From contig RDXN01000043.1 of NCBI GenBank assembly GCA_004292855.1, positions 1 through 64,000 of the forward strand: a stretch of DNA of 64,000 nt, given 5' to 3'. Below, in pieces: positions 25,361-34,369 of the stretch. This DNA comes from Cytophagales bacterium (lineage in GTDB: Bacteria > Bacteroidota > Bacteroidia > Cytophagales > Spirosomataceae). Position 1 is the stretch's first letter. Each line of letters begins with the position of its first letter. The position numbers were made by a program, and so were the translations under genes. Below the pieces are notes generated by a model, which did not search any database, had not been told where the DNA came from, and saw only the letters and a program-made list of their open reading frames with translations.

Positions 25361-27736
25361 TCAGAATTCTAATTTTAATTGTACTGTAGGAAAACGCCCG
25401 TTTTGGTAAACAGGATGTTCGGTGTTGGTATTTTTATCGTACCAATTTAAAAATACATTCTGATAATTCACCACATTTTGAACGTCTAATGCCCACTCTA
25501 AAGCTACCTGATTATTATAGCTTTTACGAACGGTTAATTTTAAATCTGGTTTAAAGTATACTGCGTTTTGTAATGAATTTGCTTCGTTTTCTTTATAGGT
25601 TGCCTCGTTATTTTTTGCAGAGGCTAACAAATCAATGGGTGTAAAACGTAAACCTCCAGCCACCGTAAATTTTGCGTCAATTAAAAATGAAACATTGTTC
25701 TTCCATTTTAATTCATACCCCCCCAAGGCATTAACAACATAGTTTCCGTTGAATGCAGTGTTCCGTTCTATACCATCACTCCCTTTGTATTTGGAGTTGA
25801 ATAACGATGCTGTCATCAGGAAATAATAATTGTGGGTAAAGAACTTCTCTAGTGTAATTTCAGCTCCATAATTATACCCTGTGCCCTTGTTTACTAAACT
25901 ATCTCTGTATTGGTTATAAAACGTTGCTCCATAGTTCATAACTGAATAGGAGGAAGATTGGACCTCAACGGGTACACTAGACAAATGCTGATAATAGGTT
26001 TCTGTTTTTAGTCTAAAACCGTTATTAAAAGTCAAATCGTAGCCCGCAATAAGTTGGTTACTTTTAGTAAATCCTAAACTTTTGTTAGTCTCAACGGCGG
26101 TTGTATTGTATTTATCTTTGTAAAAATACATTCCGTAAGGCTGTACTTGGTTGTGCAAACCATAGCCAATACTCAATGTTTGATTTTCAGTTACCCTATA
26201 ATTAATCGCGACTCGTGGCTCAATGGCAAATGTATTATTGAGGGTTAAATACTGTAAATGCACACCAGAATTGAGCGTGAGCATCTCATTGATTTTATGC
26301 TTCCATTGACTGTAGGCTTGAAAAAGCATTGTGTTACCACTAAAATCATTGTTATACCCCCAAAAAGGGATTCCGGTAATTGGCTTGTATAAGAGTAAAC
26401 TGTCTTTTGTTTTGAAGATAACATTCTCTAAAACTATACCCGTTTGAATAGTGTGTTTTGAGTTTATTTTTTTGTTGAAAAAACTGCTTAAAACATACTT
26501 TTGTTGATCGTAACCAAAGCCGCCAATACGTTTCAACTTGTTGTTAGTTTGTATGGTATCCCGTTGGCTTCCGTTGCCTTCATAGGTTGTGGCAATAGTA
26601 GTTTTAATGAATGCATTGTTACTCAAAAAATAGGTATGGCTTACCCCAACTATACCTGTTTTACTGCCAAAACGTACGTTTTCGCCTTTATTAGCTGGCG
26701 AAAACTGGTTGCTATCGCTTTTGCTATCTAAAAATTCAGTACTGCTTATTCCTCCCAAACCGAAGAGTTTAAATGTCCCGGTTTTTTTGGTAACAAAATT
26801 GAGTTTGAATGATAAATCTTGATAATAGGGAACTGATGCAAAGCCTAGTTTTACACCAGCATTTGCCAAAATAGAAAGTGTAGAATATCGATAGGCGACC
26901 AAATAACTCGAATTATTTGTTTTGCTAAATGGCCCTTCTATTATCGCTTCCAATCCCAATGCACCAATTTGAATTGTTCGCTCCATTTTTTTATTGTTTC
27001 CATCTCGCATTCTAATATCAAAAATTCCAGAAACTGCGTTGCCATACTCGGCAGGAAAGGCACCCGTGATAAAATCGGAATTTGAAAGTAATTTGTAATT
27101 GATAATGCTGATTGGACCACCCGTACTGCCCTGCCCTGCAAAATGGTTAGGGTTTGGGACGGGAATGCCTTCAATTCGCCAAAGCAAACCCTGGGGCGAA
27201 TTTCCTCTTACAATAATATCATTCCGTTGATCGCTTGCCCCTGACACGCCTGCATAGTTGCGAGCCATGCGAGCGGGGTCGTTTTGACTTCCAGCAAAAC
27301 GATTGGCTTCGTTGGTGCTGAACGTTCTGCCGCTGATACCAATCATGTCATTTACGGTTTTGTCTTTGGTATTGCCAGCCCGTATTGTAACAGTTGCTAA
27401 TTCGGTTACATTTTCTTCTAACTCAATTTGCAGTACAATTTCTTTAGCAGAACTTAGTTGAATATCAGAAACTACACCCGATTTGTAGCCTTGAAAACTC
27501 ACCTTGATGGTTTGTCTGCCAATAGGAATTTTAGATAGTGTAAAACTCCCTAAAGTATCCGTTAAGGTTCCAACTATTGGGTCTGAGTCGAGTAACATAA
27601 CGGTAGCAAAGGGCAACGGTGATTTGCTTTCTTTGTCTAGTACAGTTCCTCTTATGGTTTGTGTGATAATGGTTTGGCCAGATGTTGCCACTGACACAAA
27701 AAGCAGCGTCGAAATGAAAATTAGTTTATGTACCAT
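25361..27736 (-). CDS. AT-rich TonB-dependent receptor, probably horizontally acquired
   Basis: The 791-residue outer-membrane receptor has a signal peptide (1-21), a carboxypeptidase-like domain (about 26-110, IRGTVLDKESKSPLPFATVMLL), a TonB plug (about 115-230; RNDIIVRGNSPQGLLWRIEGIPVPNPNHF) and a long barrel ending in the aromatic strand FPTVQLKLEF. Base and codon use differ sharply from neighbours: A/T-rich third positions, AAA/AAT/TTA-type codons and many Asn, Lys and Ile. This suggests transfer from a low-GC Bacteroidota. Two 16-bp near-palindromes lie 50-103 bp upstream. No partner lipoprotein or regulator is next to it. Ligand unknown; the layout differs from SusC pairs. Confidence 0.88.
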   Translation of the reverse strand: MVHKLIFISTLLFVSVATSGQTIITQTIRGTVLDKESKSPLPFATVMLLDSDPIVGTLTDTLGSFTLSKIPIGRQTIKVSFQGYKSGVVSDIQLSSAKEIVLQIELEENVTELATVTIRAGNTKDKTVNDMIGISGRTFSTNEANRFAGSQNDPARMARNYAGVSGASDQRNDIIVRGNSPQGLLWRIEGIPVPNPNHFAGQGSTGGPISIINYKLLSNSDFITGAFPAEYGNAVSGIFDIRMRDGNNKKMERTIQIGALGLEAIIEGPFSKTNNSSYLVAYRYSTLSILANAGVKLGFASVPYYQDLSFKLNFVTKKTGTFKLFGLGGISSTEFLDSKSDSNQFSPANKGENVRFGSKTGIVGVSHTYFLSNNAFIKTTIATTYEGNGSQRDTIQTNNKLKRIGGFGYDQQKYVLSSFFNKKINSKHTIQTGIVLENVIFKTKDSLLLYKPITGIPFWGYNNDFSGNTMLFQAYSQWKHKINEMLTLNSGVHLQYLTLNNTFAIEPRVAINYRVTENQTLSIGYGLHNQVQPYGMYFYKDKYNTTAVETNKSLGFTKSNQLIAGYDLTFNNGFRLKTETYYQHLSSVPVEVQSSSYSVMNYGATFYNQYRDSLVNKGTGYNYGAEITLEKFFTHNYYFLMTASLFNSKYKGSDGIERNTAFNGNYVVNALGGYELKWKNNVSFLIDAKFTVAGGLRFTPIDLLASAKNNEATYKENEANSLQNAVYFKPDLKLTVRKSYNNQVALEWALDVQNVVNYQNVFLNWYDKNTNTEHPVYQNGRFPTVQLKLEF

Positions 27737-27785
27737 TTTATTGAAATTTTATGGTACAAAAGTGTATGCTTCCAGAAAAAATTAA

Positions 27786-27839
27786 TTTGCCATTTGGCAA
27801 GTTCAAGTTTTACAGGTTCATTTCTTGTCATTTGGCAAG
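27786..27839 (-). promoter_or_regulatory. Twin palindromic operator-like sites upstream of TonB receptor
   Basis: TTTGCCATTTGGCAAG (27786-27801) and CTTGTCATTTGGCAAG (27824-27839) are near-perfect palindromes with the core TTGCCA-TT-TGGCAA, 38 bp apart centre to centre. They lie 50-103 bp upstream of the receptor ATG (27736), a position suited to a dimeric regulator. The promoter itself is not clear. Both sites are in the AT-rich foreign-looking segment. Confidence 0.65.
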
Positions 27840-27939
27840 AAATAAAGGTACGGTTGTTTGTTAAACCCCAATTCTAACTCATTAAGCCAAAGAGTATCCA
27901 CACTCTATGGAAGTTTAGGTGTTTTTTGATAGTAGCAAA

Positions 27940-27970
27940 TTGTTTGACCCTTCGGATTGCGTTAGTTTTG
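27940..27970 (+). promoter_or_regulatory. rsmE promoter (TTG-N20-TAGTTTTG)
   Basis: TTG at 27940-27942, 20 bases, then TAGTTTTG at 27963-27970, about 31 bp before the TTG start codon of rsmE. Good match to the Bacteroidota consensus. Confidence 0.65.
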
Positions 27971-28001
27971 CTGTTGCTGGCAAACTACTTCTTCCAATAT
28001 A

Positions 28002-28709
28002 TTGCATTTATTTTATCAACCCTTCCCTGTATTTTACCTCTCCGACGACGACTCTCGCCATGCCGTAAAAACCTTGCGTCTGGGCGTTAGTGACCCCATA
28101 GCCGTGACCGACGGGCGGGGTACGCGTTTTGATGCTCAGATCACCAAAGCCGACGCCCGGCAATGTGCGTTTCGGGTGACAGGGGAGGAACACACGCCTG
28201 CCCGCCCGTTTTCGGTGCGTATGTGCGTGGCACCCACGAAGAATATTGACCGGATCGAGTGGTTTGTGGAGAAGGCCGTTGAACTGGGTATCGAACGAAT
28301 CAGTTTCTTCATTGGGCAACATTCCGAACGGCGGGTGCTCAAGCTGGAACGGCTCGAAAAGATTGCGATTGCCGCCATGAAACAATCGCTACAAAGCTGG
28401 CTCCCCCAACTCGATGAAGCGTTGCCATTCGCACAAATGCTGGCAACTATCAACGAAGAACAACGATTTATTGCACACTTACCCAATAGCCTGGAGTTGG
28501 GAGCGCAGCGTGCATTACATTTGTTTCATCAGGCCACAATAAACGGGCAATATGCCGTTTTAATCGGACCGGAGGGCGATTTTGCACCAACCGAACTGGA
28601 GCAGGCAAGGGAAGCTGGATTCGGACACGTGATCCTTGGTCCCAACCGACTCCGCACCGAAACGGCAGCTCTGTCAGCCTGTCAGATTTTGAACCTACTG
28701 AACACATGA
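28002..28709 (+). CDS. rsmE: 16S rRNA m3U1498 methyltransferase RsmE
   Basis: The 235-residue SPOUT methyltransferase has an N-terminal PUA-like part (1-70) and the SAM-binding knot at the end: AVLIGPEGDFAPTELEQA and VILGPNRLRTETAAL. It methylates U1498 of 16S rRNA. The start is a TTG codon: the family N-terminus MHLFYQP begins exactly there and no ATG or GTG is available. The stop overlaps the next start (ATGA), coupling it to the DUF4159 gene. Confidence 0.93.
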   Translation: MHLFYQPFPVFYLSDDDSRHAVKTLRLGVSDPIAVTDGRGTRFDAQITKADARQCAFRVTGEEHTPARPFSVRMCVAPTKNIDRIEWFVEKAVELGIERISFFIGQHSERRVLKLERLEKIAIAAMKQSLQSWLPQLDEALPFAQMLATINEEQRFIAHLPNSLELGAQRALHLFHQATINGQYAVLIGPEGDFAPTELEQAREAGFGHVILGPNRLRTETAALSACQILNLLNT

Positions 28710-29365
28710 AAAAGATACTGCTCACCTGTTTACTGCTTACTGCTTACTGCCAACTGGCAACTGCTCAACACGCCTACAAAATTGCTAAGCTGAAATACAA
28801 CGGCGGGGGCGATTGGTATGCTAATAAGACCGCCTTGCCTAACCTGATCCGGTTTGCTAACCAGAACCTACGAATGAATATTTTTCCCGAAGAAGACATT
28901 GTAGAGCCGGGTAGCCCTGATATTTTCAGCTACCCGTTCATACACATGACGGGCCACGGCAACGTTCTGTTTTCGAGTCAGGAAGCGCAGAACATGCGCC
29001 GATACCTGATGTCGGGTGGGTTTCTGCATGTGGACGATAATTACGGGATGGACAAGTTTATCCGGCGTGAAATGAAGAAAGTTTTCCCTGAGCTATCGTT
29101 TGTCGAGTTGCCGTTCAATCACCCCGTATATGGGCAACGGTTCAAGTTTTCGTCGGGGTTGCCCAAGATTCACGAGCATGATGGGAAAGCCCCGCAGGGA
29201 TTTGGTTTAATCTTCCAGGGACGATTGGTCTGTTTTTACAGTTATGAGTGTGATCTGGGCAACGGCTGGGAAGATCAGAGCGTGTACAACGACCCTGAAC
29301 CGGTTCGTCAGCAAGCCCTGCGGATGGGAGCTAACCTGCTTCAGTACGCAACAACGTCCAATTAA
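28706..29365 (+). CDS. DUF4159 secreted protein
   Basis: The 219-residue protein has a signal peptide (MKKILLTCLLLTAYCQLATAQ) and then the DUF4159 domain: KLKYNGGGDWYANKTALPNLI, FIHMTGHGNVLFS, RRYLMSGGFLHVDDNYGMD, FPELSFVELPFNHPVYGQ and YSYECDLGNGWED. The fold is glutamine-amidotransferase-like; the role is unproven. It overlaps rsmE by 4 bp. The signal-peptide codons contain CTGCTTACTGCTTACTGC, which resembles the arms of nearby intergenic repeats; this may be coincidence from Leu/Thr/Ala codons. Confidence 0.85.
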   Translation: MKKILLTCLLLTAYCQLATAQHAYKIAKLKYNGGGDWYANKTALPNLIRFANQNLRMNIFPEEDIVEPGSPDIFSYPFIHMTGHGNVLFSSQEAQNMRRYLMSGGFLHVDDNYGMDKFIRREMKKVFPELSFVELPFNHPVYGQRFKFSSGLPKIHEHDGKAPQGFGLIFQGRLVCFYSYECDLGNGWEDQSVYNDPEPVRQQALRMGANLLQYATTSN

Positions 29366-29411
29366 ATAGGGTTTTAAACGAGATTAGACGGGTAGTTTCC
29401 GGGTAAAATCG

Positions 29412-29419
29412 TATTTTTG
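29412..29419 (+). promoter_or_regulatory. Candidate desaturase -7 element
   Basis: TATTTTTG (TAnnTTTG), 41 bp before the GTG start at 29461. No clear -33. Confidence 0.4.
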
Positions 29420-29460
29420 TTTTTACGTACTCAATAAATAATTCTCTTAACAACGCCACT

Positions 29461-30270
29461 GTGGTTGCTATCGTCGCTTTTGTGGGACATTGGTATCTGT
29501 CCCTGTTTTGCCAGACATTCTTTTTGCACCGCTATGCTGCCCATAAAATGTTCACGATGAGCAAATTTTGGGAGCGGTTCTTTTACTTTTTAACGTACCT
29601 GTCGCAAGGTTCGTCGTACCTGAGTCCGCGTGCCTACGCCGTGTTGCACCGGATGCACCATGCCTTCAGCGATACGCCAAGAGATCCGCACTCACCACAT
29701 CATACCAAGAATTTGTTCACGATGATGTGGCAGACCAAAAACCTGTACAACGCCGTTCTACACCGCGAACAAAAAGTAGAGCGGCAGTTTGACCGGAATT
29801 ATCCAGAGTGGAATTTTATCGAAAAACTGGGCGATTCGTGGATATCACGGGCAAGCTGGGGCATTGCCTATGCCTTGTTTTACGTCTTTGCCTATCTATA
29901 TCTGGATATGCATTGGGCGTTTTTCTTCCTGTTGCCGATTCACTTCCTGATGGGGCCTATCCACGGGGCCATCGTAAACTGGAGCGGCCATAAGTATGGC
30001 TACCAGAACTACGACAACCACGATAAGTCGCGCAATTCGCTCATGCTGGATTTTCTGATGATGGGCGAGTTGTTCCAAAATAATCACCATAAGCGCCCAA
30101 ACTCAGCCAATTTTGGCGCAAAATGGTTCGAGATGGACCCTACGTTCCCAGTCATTAAAGCCCTTGAGAAACTACGTATCATCAAAATGCGTCCGGTAAA
30201 AGGAGCTTCATCTGAGTTTGAAACCGGCCACGACCGGCAAATCGAAACAACGGAGAAGGTAACGGCGTAG
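29461..30270 (+). CDS. Acyl-lipid/acyl-CoA fatty acid desaturase
   Basis: The 269-residue membrane protein carries the three histidine boxes of delta-9-type desaturases: HRYAAH, HRMHH and FQNNHHKRPN (the last with the usual HxxHH spacing relaxed to NNHH). Hydrophobic helices lie at the N-terminus and about 130-170. It inserts a double bond into membrane fatty acyl chains using a di-iron site. The GTG start at 29461 is the only usual start codon after the in-frame stop at 29404, and gives the N-terminus MVAIVAFVGHWYLSLF that fits relatives. It ends at a strong bidirectional terminator. Confidence 0.88.
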   Translation: MVAIVAFVGHWYLSLFCQTFFLHRYAAHKMFTMSKFWERFFYFLTYLSQGSSYLSPRAYAVLHRMHHAFSDTPRDPHSPHHTKNLFTMMWQTKNLYNAVLHREQKVERQFDRNYPEWNFIEKLGDSWISRASWGIAYALFYVFAYLYLDMHWAFFFLLPIHFLMGPIHGAIVNWSGHKYGYQNYDNHDKSRNSLMLDFLMMGELFQNNHHKRPNSANFGAKWFEMDPTFPVIKALEKLRIIKMRPVKGASSEFETGHDRQIETTEKVTA

Positions 30271-30281
30271 AGACTTAGAAG

Positions 30282-30339
30282 ACGTTCATATAACAAAAAA
30301 ACGTGACCCATAAGCCACGTTTTTTTGTTATATGAACGT
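30282..30339. terminator. Perfect 24-bp inverted repeat, bidirectional terminator
   Basis: Arms 30282-30305 and 30316-30339 are perfectly complementary over 24 bases around a 10-base loop. The inner stem CACGT/ACGTG is bordered by seven A on the left and seven T on the right, so both strands show a stem followed by a T-tract. It sits between the convergent desaturase and HD genes and probably ends both transcripts. Confidence 0.85.
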
Positions 30340-30345
30340 TAGTAG

Positions 30346-30939
30346 TTATTGGCTTGCCAATGCCAATTGATCCTGAATTGCAGCCACGAACTGCTGCTTC
30401 GGGGGCTCGCGGAGTAGTTGATTGGTCTGCGTGAAATAGCGATGATTACCCAGAAACCCGACCTGAATCGGAAACCAGCGGGTAGGGTCGGGCAGGCGGT
30501 TGTAGGTAAGCCACTCGCTCAGGAGCGTTTCGCTGACCGCTTTGTAGTCGGAGCGACCGAGGTAATCGAGGTCGGCATCGCAAATAATCTCGCCAAGTTT
30601 ACTCAGGGGTGTCTGTGGAATTTTGGTCGCCATAATAAGGGCGCACACATCGGTTATTTGTTCGGGCGAGTAGCCAAAGTCGGGGAGTGTGGTTTGGGCG
30701 ATCTGACAACTAACCGCTTCGTGGTCGTCATATACCTGGAGAAAGCCCGCGTCGTGGTAATAGGCGGCTGTTTGGAGGAGGGCGAGGGTTTCGGGAGCGT
30801 CGATGCCTTCGGCGCGGGCAATGCGTTCAGACTGCTCAACCACGTCGAGCGTGTGGGCCACGCAATGGTAGGTGAGTTTGGGCGACAGGCCCGCCTGTAG
30901 TTGGTTTAGAATGTGTTGGCAGGCAGCGGCAACGTTCAT
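30346..30939 (-). CDS. HD-domain phosphohydrolase
   Basis: The 197-residue HD protein has YHCVAHTLDVVEQSERIARAEG, the HD pair in AAYYHDAGFLQ, and a late CDADLDYLGR. These are metal-binding motifs of HD phosphohydrolases that cleave nucleotides or cyclic nucleotides. It starts by one-base overlap (TGATG) with the stop of the upstream class III cyclase, so the two are tightly coupled. The context suggests it removes the cyclase product or a related nucleotide, but HD proteins of this size vary in substrate. It is the last gene of the lipase-cyclase-HD operon. Confidence 0.78.
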   Translation of the reverse strand: MNVAAACQHILNQLQAGLSPKLTYHCVAHTLDVVEQSERIARAEGIDAPETLALLQTAAYYHDAGFLQVYDDHEAVSCQIAQTTLPDFGYSPEQITDVCALIMATKIPQTPLSKLGEIICDADLDYLGRSDYKAVSETLLSEWLTYNRLPDPTRWFPIQVGFLGNHRYFTQTNQLLREPPKQQFVAAIQDQLALASQ

Positions 30940-32195
30940 CAGGCAAAAGTCAGATTAGGAATAGAGTAAGCAGACTGGACAAAATACATCGACATGTCGG
31001 GCTTGTTCTTGGCAGCGATCTTGCCCCGGTAAATGCAATCGAAATAAGCTCGAATACGCTGGTACGTGGCTTCGGAGATGTTTATGCGCCCCGGCTCGCC
31101 CGACGATTCCATGCGGGCGGCTGTGTTAACGGTGTCGCCCCAAATATCGTACGCAAATTTAGTAGCTCCTACCACGCCCGCCACCACGGGGCCGGTGTGT
31201 ATGCCAATCCGAATTTGAAAGCCATGCTTCCCCTCCTGCCGACGTTCTTGTTCACGTTGTTGTATGAAATCGCGAATTTGAAGCGCGGCACTCACAATTT
31301 CGGTGGCATGGCCCGGATGTGAACTCGGAAGTCCCCCCACGCAAAGATAAGCGTCGCCAATGGTTTTTATTTTTTCGATGCTCGGATACTGACCTATGAT
31401 CTGGTCGAATTTCCGAAAACAGTAGTCAATTTCCTGTACGAGTTCGGTAGGGGTGAGGAGTTCGCCCATCTGGGTGAAATCCTTAAAATCGGTGAACATA
31501 ATCGTTACCTCGTCGTGCTGGCGGGTTTGAGTAATTCCCTTGTCTTTCAACTCGTTAACTAGCTCTTCCGGTAAAATATTCAGGAGTAGTTCGTCGGAGT
31601 GGTGTTTTTCTTTCGCCAGCTCCCGGTGAAGTTTTTTTTGTGAAACGGCCCCCTGATAGGCGGTGTAGGAGAAGAAAAGCGTGTAAATGGTGATGAAGAA
31701 CCCCGTTGCCAAATCGACGTAGAAGCCGTGTTGGTGATTGAACTGAATGGGCCAGAATAAACCCGCCACCAGAATGCCCACAACAATAGCCCCAAGGCCG
31801 TAGAGGAACTGCCGCAAGCCCCGCACGCCAATGTTACCCGCGCTGGTCATGATGCCCAAGGCCACCGACGACTGAATTGAGAATTGGATGAGTACCATGG
31901 CCACCCCCGCCCAAAAGGTATCTAGCCAGAGCCACCATAATTCGATTTTGCCGTTAGAATTGCTGAATCGGTAAATAGCATACAGGAGGTGTGGGCCGAC
32001 CAGGAAGTACACCATGAAATAGGTCATGATGGGCGAAAAACCGAAGTCGGCGCAGTAACCCAGCAGGATCAGATTGGTCATGAAATAGCCAAACACACGC
32101 AGGGGATAATTACTGGCCCCAATGCCCGTTGGTCGTTGTTTGAAGTTATGAACTAGCCGGGTTAACCCCTTGATAATGAAATTGATCCAGTGCAT
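30939..32195 (-). CDS. Membrane class III adenylate cyclase
   Basis: The 418-residue protein has about six N-terminal membrane helices (about 30-195), a linker with LLLNILPEELVNELKDKG, and a C-terminal class III cyclase domain (about 225-400). Metal and catalytic motifs: VTIMFTDFKDFTQMG, IEKIKTIGDAYLCVGG, IRIGIHTGPVVAGVVG and YDIWGDTVNTAARMES. Lys in KIKTIGDAY and Asp in YDIWGD form the pair expected for ATP rather than GTP, so cAMP is the likely product. It starts 6 bp after the patatin gene and overlaps the HD gene by one base. Confidence 0.9.
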   Translation of the reverse strand: MHWINFIIKGLTRLVHNFKQRPTGIGASNYPLRVFGYFMTNLILLGYCADFGFSPIMTYFMVYFLVGPHLLYAIYRFSNSNGKIELWWLWLDTFWAGVAMVLIQFSIQSSVALGIMTSAGNIGVRGLRQFLYGLGAIVVGILVAGLFWPIQFNHQHGFYVDLATGFFITIYTLFFSYTAYQGAVSQKKLHRELAKEKHHSDELLLNILPEELVNELKDKGITQTRQHDEVTIMFTDFKDFTQMGELLTPTELVQEIDYCFRKFDQIIGQYPSIEKIKTIGDAYLCVGGLPSSHPGHATEIVSAALQIRDFIQQREQERRQEGKHGFQIRIGIHTGPVVAGVVGATKFAYDIWGDTVNTAARMESSGEPGRINISEATYQRIRAYFDCIYRGKIAAKNKPDMSMYFVQSAYSIPNLTFA

Positions 32196-32201
32196 GACTC
32201 C

Positions 32202-34124
32202 CTACCGACGAAAGGCGTTTAACTCGTTCTCGCTCAGGCCCGACAGTATGTCTTTGGCGTGTTCGTAACCTTTTTCCACGATTTTGTCGAAGGCGGTCCA
32301 GCTAACCAGCCCAAACCGGCTTACGTCGGGGTTGAAATAAAGGTCCAGGTACCGAAGCGTTTCGTTGCGTCGGGCGGTGCTGTAGAGGAGTGTCGAGTTG
32401 AGCATAATGGATACGAGCGAGGGCAACCGATATTTTTTGTTCTTTCGATTGCGCAATTTGTCGCGGAGGAGTTGGTTAGGGCTGGGAATGTCCTCAATAG
32501 TCAACTCGTGCTGCTTGTCGATCACAAAATCGACGCCGATGATCTTACCTACGGGGAGTCGGCTCATCACATCGGCGGGGAAATTGTTGAACGTGCCCCC
32601 ATCGACCAGAAAATCGTTGCCGTGAATCACGGGTGGAAATACCCCCGGAATGGCCGTTGTCGACCGCATGAATTTAACCAGAGACCCCCGCATGTGGACC
32701 TCCTCACGGGCTTGGGTGTAATTGCTCGACAGGGTGAACAAGGTGAGCCAACTGTCTTCAATATCGGTTTCTTCGTACCCCGAAAAGTCTCTGACGCAGT
32801 TGCGGATCATTTGCTCGATACGCCCCCCGCGAATGAGCGAGATGAGCGGAAACCAGTTATAGTCGCGGGTGGGGTTGAAAAACGCCCCCTTCCGCATGTG
32901 CTGCCCCACAATGTCGGCGGGTTGCCCAAACGAAATGGCCCCGGCCACCAGCCCGCCCACGCTGGTTCCGCCCACAAAATCGACGGGGATGCTGTATTCC
33001 TGTAGGGCCTTCAACACGCCAATGTGCGCGAAACCCTTTGCGCCACCCCCCGCCAGAACAAACCCAATGGCGGTGCCACTCAAAATACGCCCAAGCCGGG
33101 CCATGTCGGCCTCAGAGCCTGCCCGGATGTGGTAATGTGCTCGTACGGCGGGCCGGTAGTTTAGCCATTGGGCCGTGTGTTGGGGAATAGGCGTTTGAGC
33201 CGGATGAACCAATACAAGCGTTTGGGCGTGTTCGTTGGCCAGGCCTGCCTGCCGAATGTGGCTCTCGATGGGGGTGAGCGATGGTTTCTGCGTGGCATCA
33301 ACAAACACCATAATCTCGTCGGCCTGGCGCAGGCAACGGTGCGACCAGGGCGTGAGTTTGCCGGTTCGCGTCGATTCGTCGGCCACGAAAAGCAGGAACT
33401 CGTGTTGGGATTCCTGTTCTTCGAGCCACTTGGTCAGGTGCAGATAGGCTGTTTCATCGGTGCGGTCGATCTGAGCCAGGCCAGCATGCTCGTGTTCGGC
33501 GTTGATCCGTCGGCTGGTCAGGATTTTGGCCGTGCCTTTGCGTGCCAACTGGGCAAACAGTTCGTCGGCTAGTTGGTCGATGTCAACACCCGGATGTGCC
33601 CCCATCAGGCAAATATTGACCGGTTTTTTAATCGGCTTGCGGGGCGTTTGAGCGTTATTGAGTCGGTTGATAATGAGCTTGGTCACGTTGATAGCCACCA
33701 CAGGGTAACTCATAATGACCTGCTCGAAAACAGGTTTCGAGAGTTTCACCAGCACACTGTCGCGAATGGCCGTGATAGTAGCCGAGCGTGGATCACCCGT
33801 GAACAGGGCCATTTCGCCCACGGTCTCGCCCCGCATGATTTCACCGATTTTCTTCTGTTTACCGTCGGACGTCAGGATAGTAGCCTGCAACCGACCGCTG
33901 ATCACGAAGTACAGGCAATCGCCTGGCTCATGTTGCCGAAACAGACACTCGCCCCCGCCAATGTGGACCCATTCGAGCAGCGGTTCGATCCGGTTGAGCA
34001 GCGATTGATCGAATTCACCAAATAACTTGGTCAGGCTCATAAACAACAGATCCTGATGCAGTGAGGTTGTTTTCTGGTACGAACTGGCCGGGGCCGGGGC
34101 GAGAAGTACGGACGAGTTAGTCAT
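32202..34124 (-). CDS. cNMP-binding patatin-like phospholipase (NTE type)
   Basis: The 640-residue protein has an N-terminal cyclic-nucleotide-binding domain (about 35-160). Its phosphate-binding cassette reads GEMALFTGDPRSATITA, with the key Glu and Arg present. A middle region (170-345) resembles that of NTE-family proteins, and a patatin domain (about 350-550) follows, with oxyanion loop GGGAKGFAHIG, nucleophile elbow GGTSVGG and VDGGTFNNFP (catalytic Asp). It should hydrolyse membrane phospholipids, gated by cAMP or another cyclic nucleotide. The cyclase gene follows after 6 bp. An internal ATG (MSLTKLFGEF, residue 30) is a possible alternative start. Confidence 0.9.
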   Translation of the reverse strand: MTNSSVLLAPAPASSYQKTTSLHQDLLFMSLTKLFGEFDQSLLNRIEPLLEWVHIGGGECLFRQHEPGDCLYFVISGRLQATILTSDGKQKKIGEIMRGETVGEMALFTGDPRSATITAIRDSVLVKLSKPVFEQVIMSYPVVAINVTKLIINRLNNAQTPRKPIKKPVNICLMGAHPGVDIDQLADELFAQLARKGTAKILTSRRINAEHEHAGLAQIDRTDETAYLHLTKWLEEQESQHEFLLFVADESTRTGKLTPWSHRCLRQADEIMVFVDATQKPSLTPIESHIRQAGLANEHAQTLVLVHPAQTPIPQHTAQWLNYRPAVRAHYHIRAGSEADMARLGRILSGTAIGFVLAGGGAKGFAHIGVLKALQEYSIPVDFVGGTSVGGLVAGAISFGQPADIVGQHMRKGAFFNPTRDYNWFPLISLIRGGRIEQMIRNCVRDFSGYEETDIEDSWLTLFTLSSNYTQAREEVHMRGSLVKFMRSTTAIPGVFPPVIHGNDFLVDGGTFNNFPADVMSRLPVGKIIGVDFVIDKQHELTIEDIPSPNQLLRDKLRNRKNKKYRLPSLVSIMLNSTLLYSTARRNETLRYLDLYFNPDVSRFGLVSWTAFDKIVEKGYEHAKDILSGLSENELNAFRR

Positions 34125-34369
34125 AATCGAAGAGGGATGTGTAAATGGGCACTAGGCCGGGGCTTAGGAAACACAGAAAATAAAGTGAGGCTGCCTGGCA
34201 AAAATAGATGAAACATGAAGTGATGTTCAGGTAAATTGGCCGGATTGAGCCATTGTCTATAAGAAATCTATAGCGGTCTGCCCCGAGCGAGTTTATTGGG
34301 CCGCTTGGTCAACAGGGAATGGTCTTCGTAACTTGCGACCAAACCGAATCAACAACACGAAACGATACA

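Noticed and set aside
25361-28001. Full genomic island or mobile element
   Set aside because: Only one gene is AT-rich; no integrase, transposase, tRNA or direct-repeat boundary was seen.
30346-34124. CBASS or Pycsar antiphage system
   Set aside because: There is no CD-NTase; the cyclase is a membrane class III type with the Lys/Asp pair of adenylate cyclases, and the neighbours look housekeeping. Kept only as an alternative in the finding.
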